A stretch of DNA of 64,000 nucleotides from Elmis aenea (taxonomy: Eukaryota > Arthropoda > Insecta > Coleoptera > Elmidae), in the NCBI GenBank assembly GCA_947652605.1, contig OX393576.1, forward strand, positions 55,342,966-55,406,965, in the 5' to 3' direction. Under the pieces are notes generated by a model, which made no database searches, was not told the DNA's origin, and saw only the letters and a program-made list of their open reading frames with translations. Positions within the stretch are counted from its first letter, which is position 1; every line of letters starts with the position of its first letter. This document shows, in pieces, positions 13,201 to 28,000 of the stretch. The position numbers were made by a program, and so were the translations under genes.

Positions 13201-16200
13201 CGGAGTTACGAATTTTTTTGTAGACCGAGATGTTTTTATTTTTGCGTGCGAACTCTTGGCATATTGCCGGACCTTTTTCAGACGGCCGTGGATGATATCA
13301 AAAAGTGTTTTATTTGCACTTTCTTTACATCGTTGGATGCGCCAGTCTGTTAGCTACATTTTGAACACCGAATCAAAATTTTCGGCACGCTAATAACGGA
13401 GTTACGATTTTTTTTGTAGACCGAGATGTTTTTATTTTTGCGTGCGAACTCTTGGCATATTGCCGGACCTTTTTCAGACGGCCGTGGATGATATCAAAAA
13501 GTGTTTTATTTGCACTTTATTTACATCGTTGGATGCGCCAGTCTTTTAGCTACATTTTAAACACCGAATCAAAATTTTCGGTCCGCTAATAACGGAGTTA
13601 CGAATTTTTTTGTAGACCGAGATGTTTTTATTTTTGCGTGCGAACTCTTGGCATATTGCCGGACCTTTTTCAGACGGCCGTGGATGATATCAAAAAGTGT
13701 TTTATTTGCACTTTCTTTACATCGTTGGATGCGCCAGTCTGTTAGCTACATTTTGAACACCGAATCAAAATTTTCGGCACGCTAATAACGGAGTTACGAT
13801 TTTTTTTGTAGACCGAGATGTTTTTATTTTTGCGTGCGAACTCTTGGCATATTGCCGGACCTTTTTCAGACGGCCGTGGATGATATCAAAAAGTGTTTTA
13901 TTTGCACTTTATTTACATCGTTGGATGCGCCAGTCTTTTAGCTACATTTTAAACACCGAATCAAAATTTTCGGTCCGCTAATAACGGAGTTACGAATTTT
14001 TTTGTAGACCGAGATGTTTTTATTTTTGCGTGCGAACTCTTGGCATATTGCCGGACCTTTTTCAGACAGCCGTGGATGATATCAAAAAGTGTTTTATTTG
14101 CACTTTCTTTACATCGTTGGATGCGCCAGTCTGTTAGCTACATTTTGAACACCGAATCAAAATTTTCGGTCCGCTAATAACAGAGTTACGAATTTTTTTG
14201 TAGACCGAGATGTTTTTATTTTTGCGAGCGAACTCTTGGCATATTGCCGGACCTTTTTCAGACGGCCGTGGATGATATCAAAAAGTGTTTTATTTGCACT
14301 TTATTTACATCGTTGGATGCGCCAGTCTTTTAGCTACATTTTAAACACCGAATCAAAATTTTCGGTCCGCTAATAACGGAGTTACGAATTTTTTTGTAGA
14401 CCGAGATGTTTTTATTTTTGCGTGCGAACTCTTGGCATATTGCCGGACCTTTTTCAGACGGCCGTGGATGATATCAAAAAGTGTTTTATTTGCACTTTCT
14501 TTACATCGTTGGATGCGCCAGTCTGTTAGCTACATTTTGAACACCGAATCAAAATTTTCGGCACGCTAATAACGGAGTTACGATTTTTTTTGTAGACCGA
14601 GATGTTTTTATTTTTGCGAGCGAACTCTTGGCATATTGCCGGACCTTTTTCAGACGGCCGTGGATGATATCAAAAAGTGTTTTATTTGCACTTTCTTTAC
14701 ATCGTTGGATGCGCCAGTCTGTTAGCTACATTTTGAACACCGAATCAAAATTTTCGGTCCGCTAATAACAGAGTTACGAATTTTTTTGTAGACCGAGATG
14801 TTTTTATTTTTGCGAGCGAACTCTTGGCATATTGCCGGACCTTTTTCAGACGGCCGTGGATGATATCAAAAAGTGTTTTATTTGCACTTTCTTTACATCG
14901 TTGGATGCGCCAGTCTGTTAGCTACATTTTGAACACCGAATCAAAATTTTCGGTCCGCTAATAACAGAGTTACGAATTTTTTTGTAGACCGAGATGTTTT
15001 TATTTTTGCGAGCGAACTCTTGGCATATTGCCGGACCTTTTTCAGACGGCCGTGGATGATATCAAAAAGTGTTTTATTTGCACTTTCTTTACATCGTTGG
15101 ATGCGCCAGTCTTTTAGCTACATTTTAAACACCGAATCAAAATTTTCGGTCCGCTAATAACGGAGTTACGAATTTTTTTGTAGACCGAGATGTTTTTATT
15201 TTTGCGTGCGAACTCTTGGCATATTGCCGGACCTTTTTCAGACGGCCGTGGATGATATCAAAAAGTGTTTTATTTGCACTTTCTTTACATCGTTGGATGC
15301 GCCAGTCTTTTAGCTACATTTTAAACACCGAATCAAAATTTTCGGTCCGCTAATAACGGAGTTACGAATTTTTTTGTAGACCGAGATGTTTTTATTTTTG
15401 CGTGCGAACTCTTGGCATATTGCCGGACCTTTTTCAGACGGCCGTGGATGATATCAAAAAGTGTTTTATTTGCACTTTCTTTACATCGTTGGATGCGCCA
15501 GTCTGTTAGCTACATTTTGAACACCGAATCAAAATTTTCGGTCCGCTAATAACAGAGTTACGAATTTTTTTGTAGACCGAGATGTTTTTATTTTTGCGAG
15601 CGAACTCTTGGCATATTGCCGGACCTTTTTCAGACGGCCGTGGATGATATCAAAAAGTGTTTTATTTGCACTTTATTTACATCGTTGGATGCGCCAGTCT
15701 TTTAGCTACATTTTAAACACCGAATCAAAATTTTCGGTCCGCTAATAACGGAGTTACGAATTTTTTTGTAGACCGAGATGTTTTTATTTTTGCGTGCGAA
15801 CTCTTGGCATATTGCCGGACCTTTTTCAGACGGCCGTGGATGATATCAAAAAGTGTTTTATTTGCACTTTCTTTACATCGTTGGATGCGCCAGTCTGTTA
15901 GCTACATTTTGAACACCGAATCAAAATTTTCGGCACGCTAATAACGGAGTTACGATTTTTTTTGTAGACCGAGATGTTTTTATTTTTGCGTGCGAACTCT
16001 TGGCATATTGCCGGACCTTTTTCAGACGGCCGTGGATGATATCAAAAAGTGTTTTATTTGCACTTTATTTACATCGTTGGATGCGCCAGTCTTTTAGCTA
16101 CATTTTAAACACCGAATCAAAATTTTCGGTCCGCTAATAACGGAGTTACGAATTTTTTTGTAGACCGAGATGTTTTTATTTTTGCGTGCGAACTCTTGGC

Positions 16201-19200
16201 ATATTGCCGGACCTTTTTCAGACGGCCGTGGATGATATCAAAAAGTGTTTTATTTGCACTTTCTTTACATCGTTGGATGCGCCAGTCTGTTAGCTACATT
16301 TTGAACACCGAATCAAAATTTTCGGCACGCTAATAACGGAGTTACGATTTTTTTTGTAGACCGAGATGTTTTTATTTTTGCGTGCGAACTCTTGGCATAT
16401 TGCCGGACCTTTTTCAGACGGCCGTGGATGATATCAAAAAGTGTTTTATTTGCACTTTCTTTACATCGTTGGATGCGCCAGTCTGTTAGCTACATTTTGA
16501 ACACCGAATCAAAATTTTCGGCACGCTAATAACGGAGTTACGATTTTTTTTGTAGACCGAGATGTTTTTATTTTTGCGTGCGAACTCTTGGCATATTGCC
16601 GGACCTTTTTCAGACGGCCGTGGATGATATCAAAAAGTGTTTTATTTGCACTTTATTTACATCGTTGGATGCGCCAGTCTTTTAGCTACATTTTAAACAC
16701 CGAATCAAAATTTTCGGTCCGCTAATAACGGAGTTACGAATTTTTTTGTAGACCGAGATGTTTTTATTTTTGCGTGCGAACTCTTGGCATATTGCCGGAC
16801 CTTTTTCAGACGGCCGTGGATGATATCAAAAAGTGTTTTATTTGCACTTTCTTTACATCGTTGGATGCGCCAGTCTGTTAGCTACATTTTGAACACCGAA
16901 TCAAAATTTTCGGTCCGCTAATAACAGAGTTACGATTTTTTTTGTAGACCGAGATGTTTTTATTTTTGCGAGCGAACTCTTGGCATATTGCCGGACCTTT
17001 TTCAGACGGCCGTGGATGATATCAAAAAGTGTTTTATTTGCACTTTATTTACATCGTTGGATGCGCCAGTCTTTTAGCTACATTTTAAACACCGAATCAA
17101 AATTTTCGGTCCGCTAATAACGGAGTTACGAATTTTTTTGTAGACCGAGATGTTTTTATTTTTGCGTGCGAACTCTTGGCATATTGCCGGACCTTTTTCA
17201 GACGGCCGTGGATGATATCAAAAAGTGTTTTATTTGCACTTTCTTTACATCGTTGGATGCGCCAGTCTGTTAGCTACATTTTGAACACCGAATCAAAATT
17301 TTCGGCACGCTAATAACGGAGTTACGATTTTTTTTGTAGACCGAGATGTTTTTATTTTTGCGTGCGAACTCTTGGCATATTGCCGGACCTTTTTCAGACG
17401 GCCGTGGATGATATCAAAAAGTGTTTTATTTGCACTTTCTTTACATCGTTGGATGCGCCAGTCTGTTAGCTACATTTTGAACACCGAATCAAAATTTTCG
17501 GTCCGCTAATAACAGAGTTACGAATTTTTTTGTAGACCGAGATGTTTTTATTTTTGCGAGCGAACTCTTGGCATATTGCCGGACCTTTTTCAGACGGCCG
17601 TGGATGATATCAAAAAGTGTTTTATTTGCACTTTCTTTACATCGTTGGATGCGCCAGTCTGTTAGCTACATTTTGAACACCGAATCAAAATTTTCGGTCC
17701 GCTAATAACAGAGTTACGAATTTTTTTGTAGACCGAGATGTTTTTATTTTTGCGAGCGAACTCTTGGCATATTGCCGGACCTTTTTCAGACGGCCGTGGA
17801 TGATATCAAAAAGTGTTTTATTTGCACTTTATTTACATCGTTGGATGCGCCAGTCTTTTAGCTACATTTTAAACACCGAATCAAAATTTTCGGTCCGCTA
17901 ATAACGGAGTTACGAATTTTTTTGTAGACCGAGATGTTTTTATTTTTGCGTGCGAACTCTTGGCATATTGCCGGACCTTTTTCAGACGGCCGTGGATGAT
18001 ATCAAAAAGTGTTTTATTTGCACTTTCTTTACATCGTTGGATGCGCCAGTCTGTTAGCTACATTTTGAACACCGAATCAAAATTTTCGGCACGCTAATAA
18101 CGGAGTTACGATTTTTTTTGTAGACCGAGATGTTTTTATTTTTGCGTGCGAACTCTTGGCATATTGCCGGACCTTTTTCAGACGGCCGTGGATGATATCA
18201 AAAAGTGTTTTATTTGCACTTTCTTTACATCGTTGGATGCGCCAGTCTGTTAGCTACATTTTGAACACCGAATCAAAATTTTCGGTCCGCTAATAACAGA
18301 GTTACGAATTTTTTTGTAGACCGAGATGTTTTTATTTTTGCGAGCGAACTCTTGGCATATTGCCGGACCTTTTTCAGACGGCCGTGGATGATATCAAAAA
18401 GTGTTTTATTTGCACTTTCTTTACATCGTTGGATGCGCCAGTCTGTTAGCTACATTTTGAACACCGAATCAAAATTTTCGGTCCGCTAATAACAGAGTTA
18501 CGAATTTTTTTGTAGACCGAGATGTTTTTATTTTTGCGAGCGAACTCTTGGCATATTGCCGGACCTTTTTCAGACGGCCGTGGATGATATCAAAAAGTGT
18601 TTTATTTGCACTTTATTTACATCGTTGGATGCGCCAGTCTTTTAGCTACATTTTAAACACCGAATCAAAATTTTCGGTCCGCTAATAACGGAGTTACGAA
18701 TTTTTTTGTAGACCGAGATGTTTTTATTTTTGCGTGCGAACTCTTGGCATATTGCCGGACCTTTTTCAGACGGCCGTGGATGATATCAAAAAGTGTTTTA
18801 TTTGCACTTTCTTTACATCGTTGGATGCGCCAGTCTGTTAGCTACATTTTGAACACCGAATCAAAATTTTCGGCACGCTAATAACGGAGTTACGATTTTT
18901 TTTGTAGACCGAGATGTTTTTATTTTTGCGTGCGAACTCTTGGCATATTGCCGGACCTTTTTCAGACGGCCGTGGATGATATCAAAAAGTGTTTTATTTG
19001 CACTTTCTTTACATCGTTGGATGCGCCAGTCTGTTAGCTACATTTTGAACACCGAATCAAAATTTTCGGCACGCTAATAACGGAGTTACGATTTTTTTTG
19101 TAGACCGAGATGTTTTTATTTTTGCGTGCGAACTCTTGGCATATTGCCGGACCTTTTTCAGACGGCCGTGGATGATATCAAAAAGTGTTTCATTTGCACT

Positions 19201-22200
19201 TTATTTACATCGTTGGATGCGCCAGTCTTTTAGCTACATTTTAAACACCGAATCAAAATTTTCGGTCCGCTAATAACGGAGTTACGATTTTTTTTGTAGA
19301 CCGAGATGTTTTTATTTTTGCGTGCGAACTCTTGGCATATTGCCGGACCTTTTTCAGACGGCCGTGGATGATATCAAAAAGTGTTTTATTTGCACTTTCT
19401 TTACATCGTTGGATGCGCCAGTCTGTTAGCTACATTTTGAACACCGAATCAAAATTTTCGGCACGCTAATAACGGAGTTACGATTTTTTTTGTAGACCGA
19501 GATGTTTTTATTTTTGCGTGCGAACTCTTGGCATATTGCCGGACCTTTTTCAGACGGCCGTGGATGATATCAAAAAGTGTTTTATTTGCACTTTATTTAC
19601 ATCGTTGGATGCGCCAGTCTTTTAGCTACATTTTAAACACCGAATCAAAATTTTCGGTCCGCTAATAACGGAGTTACGAATTTTTTTGTAGACCGAGATG
19701 TTTTTATTTTTGCGTGCGAACTCTTGGCATATTGCCGGACCTTTTTCAGACGGCCGTGGATGATATCAAAAAGTGTTTTATTTGCACTTTATTTACATCG
19801 TTGGATGCGCCAGTCTGTTAGCTACATTTTGAACACCGAATCAAAATTTTCGGCACGCTAATAACGGAGTTACGATTTTTTTTGTAGACCGAGATGTTTT
19901 TATTTTTGCGTGCGAACTCTTGGCATATTGCCGGACCTTTTTCAGACGGCCGTGGATGATATCAAAAAGTGTTTTATTTGCACTTTCTTTACATCGTTGG
20001 ATGCGCCAGTCTGTTAGCTACATTTTGAACACCGAATCAAAATTTTCGGCACGCTAATAACGGAGTTACGATTTTTTTTGTAGACCGAGATGTTTTTATT
20101 TTTGCGTGCGAACTCTTGGCATATTGCCGGACCTTTTTCAGACGGCCGTGGATGATATCAAAAAGTGTTTTATTTGCACTTTCTTTACATCGTTGGATGC
20201 GCCAGTCTGTTAGCTACATTTTGAACACCGAATCAAAATTTTCGGCACGCTAATAACGGAGTTACGATTTTTTTTGTAGACCGAGATGTTTTTATTTTTG
20301 CGTGCGAACTCTTGGCATATTGCCGGACCTTTTTCAGACGGCCGTGGATGATATCAAAAAGTGTTTTATTTGCACTTTCTTTACATCGTTGGATGCGCCA
20401 GTCTGTTAGCTACATTTTGAACACCGAATCAAAATTTTCGGCACGCTAATAACGGAGTTACGATTTTTTTTGTAGACCGAGATGTTTTTATTTTTGCGTG
20501 CGAACTCTTGGCATATTGCCGGACCTTTTTCAGACGGCCGTGGATGATATCAAAAAGTGTTTTATTTGCACTTTCTTTACATCGTTGGATGCGCCAGTCT
20601 GTTAGCTACATTTTGAACACCGAATCAAAATTTTCGGCACGCTAATAACGGAGTTACGATTTTTTTTGTAGACCGAGATGTTTTTATTTTTGCGTGCGAA
20701 CTCTTGGCATATTGCCGGACCTTTTTCAGACGGCCGTGGATGATATCAAAAAGTGTTTTATTTGAACTTTATTTACATCGTTGGATGCGCCAGTCTTTTA
20801 GCTACATTTTAAACACCGAATCAAAATTTTCGGTCCGCTAATAACGGAGTTACGAATTTTTTTGTAGACCGAGATGTTTTTATTTTTGCGTGCGAACTCT
20901 TGGCATATTGCCGGACCTTTTTCAGACGGCCGTGGATGATATCAAAAAGTGTTTTATTTGCACTTTCTTTACATCGTTGGATGCGCCAGTCTGTTAGCTA
21001 CATTTTGAACACCGAATCAAAATTTTCGGCACGCTAATAACGGAGTTACGATTTTTTTTGTAGACCGAGATGTTTTTATTTTTGCGTGCGAACTCTTGGC
21101 ATATTGCCGGACCTTTTTCAGACGGCCGTGGATGATATCAAAAAGTGTTTTATTTGCACTTTCTTTACATCGTTGGATGCGCCAGTCTGTTAGCTACATT
21201 TTGAACACCGAATCAAAATTTTCGGCACGCTAATAACGGAGTTACGATTTTTTTTGTAGACCGAGATGTTTTTATTTTTGCGTGCGAACTCTTGGCATAT
21301 TGCCGGACCTTTTTCAGACGGCCGTGGATGATATCAAAAAGTGTTTTATTTGCACTTTCTTTACATCGTTGGATGCGCCAGTCTGTTAGCTACATTTTGA
21401 ACACCGAATCAAAATTTTCGGCACGCTAATAACGGAGTTACGATTTTTTTTGTAGACCGAGATGTTTTTATTTTTGCGTGCGAACTCTTGGCATATTGCC
21501 GGACCTTTTTCAGACGGCCGTGGATGATATCAAAAAGTGTTTTATTTGCACTTTATTTACATCGTTGGATGCGCCAGTCTTTTAGCTACATTTTAAACAC
21601 CGAATCAAAATTTTCGGTCCGCTAATAACGGAGTTACGAATTTTTTTGTAGACCGAGATGTTTTTATTTTTGCGTGCGAACTCTTGGCATATTGCCGGAC
21701 CTTTTTCAGACGGCCGTGGATGATATCAAAAAGTGTTTTATTTGCACTTTCTTTACATCGTTGGATGCGCCAGTCTGTTAGCTACATTTTGAACACCGAA
21801 TCAAAATTTTCGGTCCGCTAATAACAGAGTTACGAATTTTTTTGTAGACCGAGATGTTTTTATTTTTGCGAGCGAACTCTTGGCATATTGCCGGACCTTT
21901 TTCAGACGGCCGTGGATGATATCAAAAAGTGTTTTATTTGCACTTTATTTACATCGTTGGATGCGCCAGTCTTTTAGCTACATTTTAAACACCGAATCAA
22001 AATTTTCGGTCCGCTAATAACGGAGTTACGAATTTTTTTGTAGACCGAGATGTTTTTATTTTTGCGTGCGAACTCTTGGCATATTGCCGGACCTTTTTCA
22101 GACGGCCGTGGATGATATCAAAAAGTGTTTTATTTGCACTTTCTTTACATCGTTGGATGCGCCAGTCTGTTAGCTACATTTTGAACACCGAATCAAAATT

Positions 22201-25088
22201 TTCGGCACGCTAATAACGGAGTTACGATTTTTTTTGTAGACCGAGATGTTTTTATTTTTGCGTGCGAACTCTTGGCATATTGCCGGACCTTTTTCAGACG
22301 GCCGTGGATGATATCAAAAAGTGTTTTATTTGCACTTTCTTTACATCGTTGGATGCGCCAGTCTGTTAGCTACATTTTGAACACCGAATCAAAATTTTCG
22401 GTCCGCTAATAACAGAGTTACGAATTTTTTTGTAGACCGAGATGTTTTTATTTTTGCGAGCGAACTCTTGGCATATTGCCGGACCTTTTTCAGACGGCCG
22501 TGGATGATATCAAAAAGTGTTTTATTTGCACTTTCTTTACATCGTTGGATGCGCCAGTCTGTTAGCTACATTTTGAACACCGAATCAAAATTTTCGGTCC
22601 GCTAATAACAGAGTTACGAATTTTTTTGTAGACCGAGATGTTTTTATTTTTGCGAGCGAACTCTTGGCATATTGCCGGACCTTTTTCAGACGGCCGTGGA
22701 TGATATCAAAAAGTGTTTTATTTGCACTTTATTTACATCGTTGGATGCGCCAGTCTTTTAGCTACATTTTAAACACCGAATCAAAATTTTCGGTCCGCTA
22801 ATAACGGAGTTACGAATTTTTTTGTAGACCGAGATGTTTTTATTTTTGCGTGCGAACTCTTGGCATATTGCCGGACCTTTTTCAGACGGCCGTGGATGAT
22901 ATCAAAAAGTGTTTTATTTGCACTTTCTTTACATCGTTGGATGCGCCAGTCTGTTAGCTACATTTTGAACACCGAATCAAAATTTTCGGCACGCTAATAA
23001 CGGAGTTACGATTTTTTTTGTAGACCGAGATGTTTTTATTTTTGCGTGCGAACTCTTGGCATATTGCCGGACCTTTTTCAGACGGCCGTGGATGATATCA
23101 AAAAGTGTTTTATTTGCACTTTCTTTACATCGTTGGATGCGCCAGTCTGTTAGCTACATTTTGAACACCGAATCAAAATTTTCGGCACGCTAATAACGGA
23201 GTTACGATTTTTTTTGTAGACCGAGATGTTTTTATTTTTGCGTGCGAACTCTTGGCATATTGCCGGACCTTTTTCAGACGGCCGTGGATGATATCAAAAA
23301 GTGTTTTATTTGCACTTTCTTTACATCGTTGGATGCGCCAGTCTGTTAGCTACATTTTGAACACCGAATCAAAATTTTCGGCACGCTAATAACGGAGTTA
23401 CGATTTTTTTTGTAGACCGAGATGTTTTTATTTTTGCGTGCGAACTCTTGGCATATTGCCGGACCTTTTTCAGACGGCCGTGGATGATATCAAAAAGTGT
23501 TTTATTTGCACTTTCTTTACATCGTTGGATGCGCCAGTCTGTTAGCTACATTTTGAACACCGAATCAAAATTTTCGGCACGCTAATAACGGAGTTACGAT
23601 TTTTTTTGTAGACCGAGATGTTTTTATTTTTGCGTGCGAACTCTTGGCATATTGCCGGACCTTTTTCAGACGGCCGTGGATGATATCAAAAAGTGTTTTA
23701 TTTGCACTTTCTTTACATCGTTGGATGCGCCAGTCTGTTAGCTACATTTTGAACACCGAATCAAAATTTTCGGCACGCTAATAACGGAGTTACGATTTTT
23801 TTTGTAGACCGAGATGTTTTTATTTTTGCGTGCGAACTCTTGGCATATTGCCGGACCTTTTTCAGACGGCCGTGGATGATATCAAAAAGTGTTTTATTTG
23901 CACTTTATTTACATCGTTGGATGCGCCAGTCTTTTAGCTACATTTTAAACACCGAATCAAAATTTTCGGTCCGCTAATAACGGAGTTACGAATTTTTTTG
24001 TAGACCGAGATGTTTTTATTTTTGCGTGCGAACTCTTGGCATATTGCCGGACCTTTTTCAGACGGCCGTGGATGATATCAAAAAGTGTTTTATTTGCACT
24101 TTCTTTACATCGTTGGATGCGCCAGTCTGTTAGCTACATTTTGAACACCGAATCAAAATTTTCGGTCCGCTAATAACAGAGTTACGAATTTTTTTGTAGA
24201 CCGAGATGTTTTTATTTTTGCGAGCGAACTCTTGGCATATTGCCGGACCTTTTTCAGACGGCCGTGGATGATATCAAAAAGTGTTTTATTTGCACTTTAT
24301 TTACATCGTTGGATGCGCCAGTCTTTTAGCTACATTTTAAACACCGAATCAAAATTTTCGGTCCGCTAATAACGGAGTTACGAATTTTTTTGTAGACCGA
24401 GATGTTTTTATTTTTGCGTGCGAACTCTTGGCATATTGCCGGACCTTTTTCAGACGGCCGTGGATGATATCAAAAAGTGTTTTATTTGCACTTTCTTTAC
24501 ATCGTTGGATGCGCCAGTCTGTTAGCTACATTTTGAACACCGAATCAAAATTTTCGGCACGCTAATAACGGAGTTACGATTTTTTTTGTAGACCGAGATG
24601 TTTTTATTTTTGCGTGCGAACTCTTGGCATATTGCCGGACCTTTTTCAGACGGCCGTGGATGATATCAAAAAGTGTTTTATTTGCACTTTCTTTACATCG
24701 TTGGATGCGCCAGTCTGTTAGCTACATTTTGAACACCGAATCAAAATTTTCGGTCCGCTAATAACAGAGTTACGAATTTTTTTGTAGACCGAGATGTTTT
24801 TATTTTTGCGAGCGAACTCTTGGCATATTGCCGGACCTTTTTCAGACGGCCGTGGATGATATCAAAAAGTGTTTTATTTGCACTTTCTTTACATCGTTGG
24901 ATGCGCCAGTCTGTTAGCTACATTTTGAACACCGAATCAAAATTTTCGGTCCGCTAATAACAGAGTTACGAATTTTTTTGTAGACCGAGATGTTTTTATT
25001 TTTGCGAGCGAACTCTTGGCATATTGCCGGACCTTTTTCAGACGGCCGTGGATGATATCAAAAAGTGTTTTATTTGCACTTTATTTAC

Positions 25089-28000
25089 ATCGTTGGATGC
25101 GCCAGTCTTTTAGCTACATTTTAAACACCGAATCAAAATTTTCGGTCCGCTAATAACGGAGTTACGAATTTTTTTGTAGACCGAGATGTTTTTATTTTTG
25201 CGTGCGAACTCTTGGCATATTGCCGGACCTTTTTCAGACGGCCGTGGATGATATCAAAAAGTGTTTTATTTGCACTTTCTTTACATCGTTGGATGCGCCA
25301 GTCTGTTAGCTACATTTTGAACACCGAATCAAAATTTTCGGCACGCTAATAACGGAGTTACGATTTTTTTTGTAGACCGAGATGTTTTTATTTTTGCGTG
25401 CGAACTCTTGGCATATTGCCGGACCTTTTTCAGACGGCCGTGGATGATATCAAAAAGTGTTTTATTTGCACTTTATTTACATCGTTGGATGCGCCAGTCT
25501 TTTAGCTACATTTTAAACACCGAATCAAAATTTTCGGTCCGCTAATAACGGAGTTACGAATTTTTTTGTAGACCGAGATGTTTTTATTTTTGCGTGCGAA
25601 CTCTTGGCATATTGCCGGACCTTTTTCAGACGGCCGTGGATGATATCAAAAAGTGTTTTATTTGCACTTTCTTTACATCGTTGGATGCGCCAGTCTGTTA
25701 GCTACATTTTGAACACCGAATCAAAATTTTCGGCACGCTAATAACGGAGTTACGATTTTTTTTGTAGACCGAGATGTTTTTATTTTTGCGTGCGAACTCT
25801 TGGCATATTGCCGGACCTTTTTCAGACGGCCGTGGATGATATCAAAAAGTGTTTTATTTGCACTTTATTTACATCGTTGGATGCGCCAGTCTGTTAGCTA
25901 CATTTTGAACACCGAATCAAAATTTTCGGCACGCTAATAACGGAGTTACGATTTTTTTTGTAGACCGAGATGTTTTTATTTTTGCGTGCGAACTCTTGGC
26001 ATATTGCCGGACCTTTTTCAGACGGCCGTGGATGATATCAAAAAGTGTTTCATTTGCACTTTATTTACATCGTTGGATGCGCCAGTCTTTTAGCTACATT
26101 TTAAACACCGAATCAAAATTTTCGGTCCGCTAATAACGGAGTTACGATTTTTTTTGTAGACCGAGATGTTTTTATTTTTGCGTGCGAACTCTTGGCATAT
26201 TGCCGGACCTTTTTCAGACGGCCGTGGATGATATCAAAAAGTGTTTTATTTGCACTTTCTTTACATCGTTGGATGCGCCAGTCTGTTAGCTACATTTTGA
26301 ACACCGAATCAAAATTTTCGGCACGCTAATAACGGAGTTACGATTTTTTTTGTAGACCGAGATGTTTTTATTTTTGCGTGCGAACTCTTGGCATATTGCC
26401 GGACCTTTTTCAGACGGCCGTGGATGATATCAAAAAGTGTTTTATTTGCACTTTATTTACATCGTTGGATGCGCCAGTCTTTTAGCTACATTTTAAACAC
26501 CGAATCAAAATTTTCGGTCCGCTAATAACGGAGTTACGAATTTTTTTGTAGACCGAGATGTTTTTATTTTTGCGTGCGAACTCTTGGCATATTGCCGGAC
26601 CTTTTTCAGACGGCCGTGGATGATATCAAAAAGTGTTTTATTTGCACTTTATTTACATCGTTGGATGCGCCAGTCTGTTAGCTACATTTTGAACACCGAA
26701 TCAAAATTTTCGGCACGCTAATAACGGAGTTACGATTTTTTTTGTAGACCGAGATGTTTTTATTTTTGCGTGCGAACTCTTGGCATATTGCCGGACCTTT
26801 TTCAGACGGCCGTGGATGATATCAAAAAGTGTTTTATTTGCACTTTCTTTACATCGTTGGATGCGCCAGTCTGTTAGCTACATTTTGAACACCGAATCAA
26901 AATTTTCGGTCCGCTAATAACAGAGTTACGAATTTTTTTGTAGACCGAGATGTTTTTATTTTTGCGAGCGAACTCTTGGCATATTGCCGGACCTTTTTCA
27001 GACGGCCGTGGATGATATCAAAAAGTGTTTTATTTGCACTTTATTTACATCGTTGGATGCGCCAGTCTTTTAGCTACATTTTAAACACCGAATCAAAATT
27101 TTCGGTCCGCTAATAACGGAGTTACGAATTTTTTTGTAGACCGAGATGTTTTTATTTTTGCGTGCGAACTCTTGGCATATTGCCGGACCTTTTTCAGACG
27201 GCCGTGGATGATATCAAAAAGTGTTTTATTTGCACTTTCTTTACATCGTTGGATGCGCCAGTCTGTTAGCTACATTTTGAACACCGAATCAAAATTTTCG
27301 GCACGCTAATAACGGAGTTACGATTTTTTTTGTAGACCGAGATGTTTTTATTTTTGCGTGCGAACTCTTGGCATATTGCCGGACCTTTTTCAGACGGCCG
27401 TGGATGATATCAAAAAGTGTTTTATTTGCACTTTCTTTACATCGTTGGATGCGCCAGTCTGTTAGCTACATTTTGAACACCGAATCAAAATTTTCGGTCC
27501 GCTAATAACAGAGTTACGAATTTTTTTGTAGACCGAGATGTTTTTATTTTTGCGAGCGAACTCTTGGCATATTGCCGGACCTTTTTCAGACGGCCGTGGA
27601 TGATATCAAAAAGTGTTTTATTTGCACTTTCTTTACATCGTTGGATGCGCCAGTCTGTTAGCTACATTTTGAACACCGAATCAAAATTTTCGGTCCGCTA
27701 ATAACAGAGTTACGAATTTTTTTGTAGACCGAGATGTTTTTATTTTTGCGAGCGAACTCTTGGCATATTGCCGGACCTTTTTCAGACGGCCGTGGATGAT
27801 ATCAAAAAGTGTTTTATTTGCACTTTATTTACATCGTTGGATGCGCCAGTCTTTTAGCTACATTTTAAACACCGAATCAAAATTTTCGGTCCGCTAATAA
27901 CGGAGTTACGAATTTTTTTGTAGACCGAGATGTTTTTATTTTTGCGTGCGAACTCTTGGCATATTGCCGGACCTTTTTCAGACGGCCGTGGATGATATCA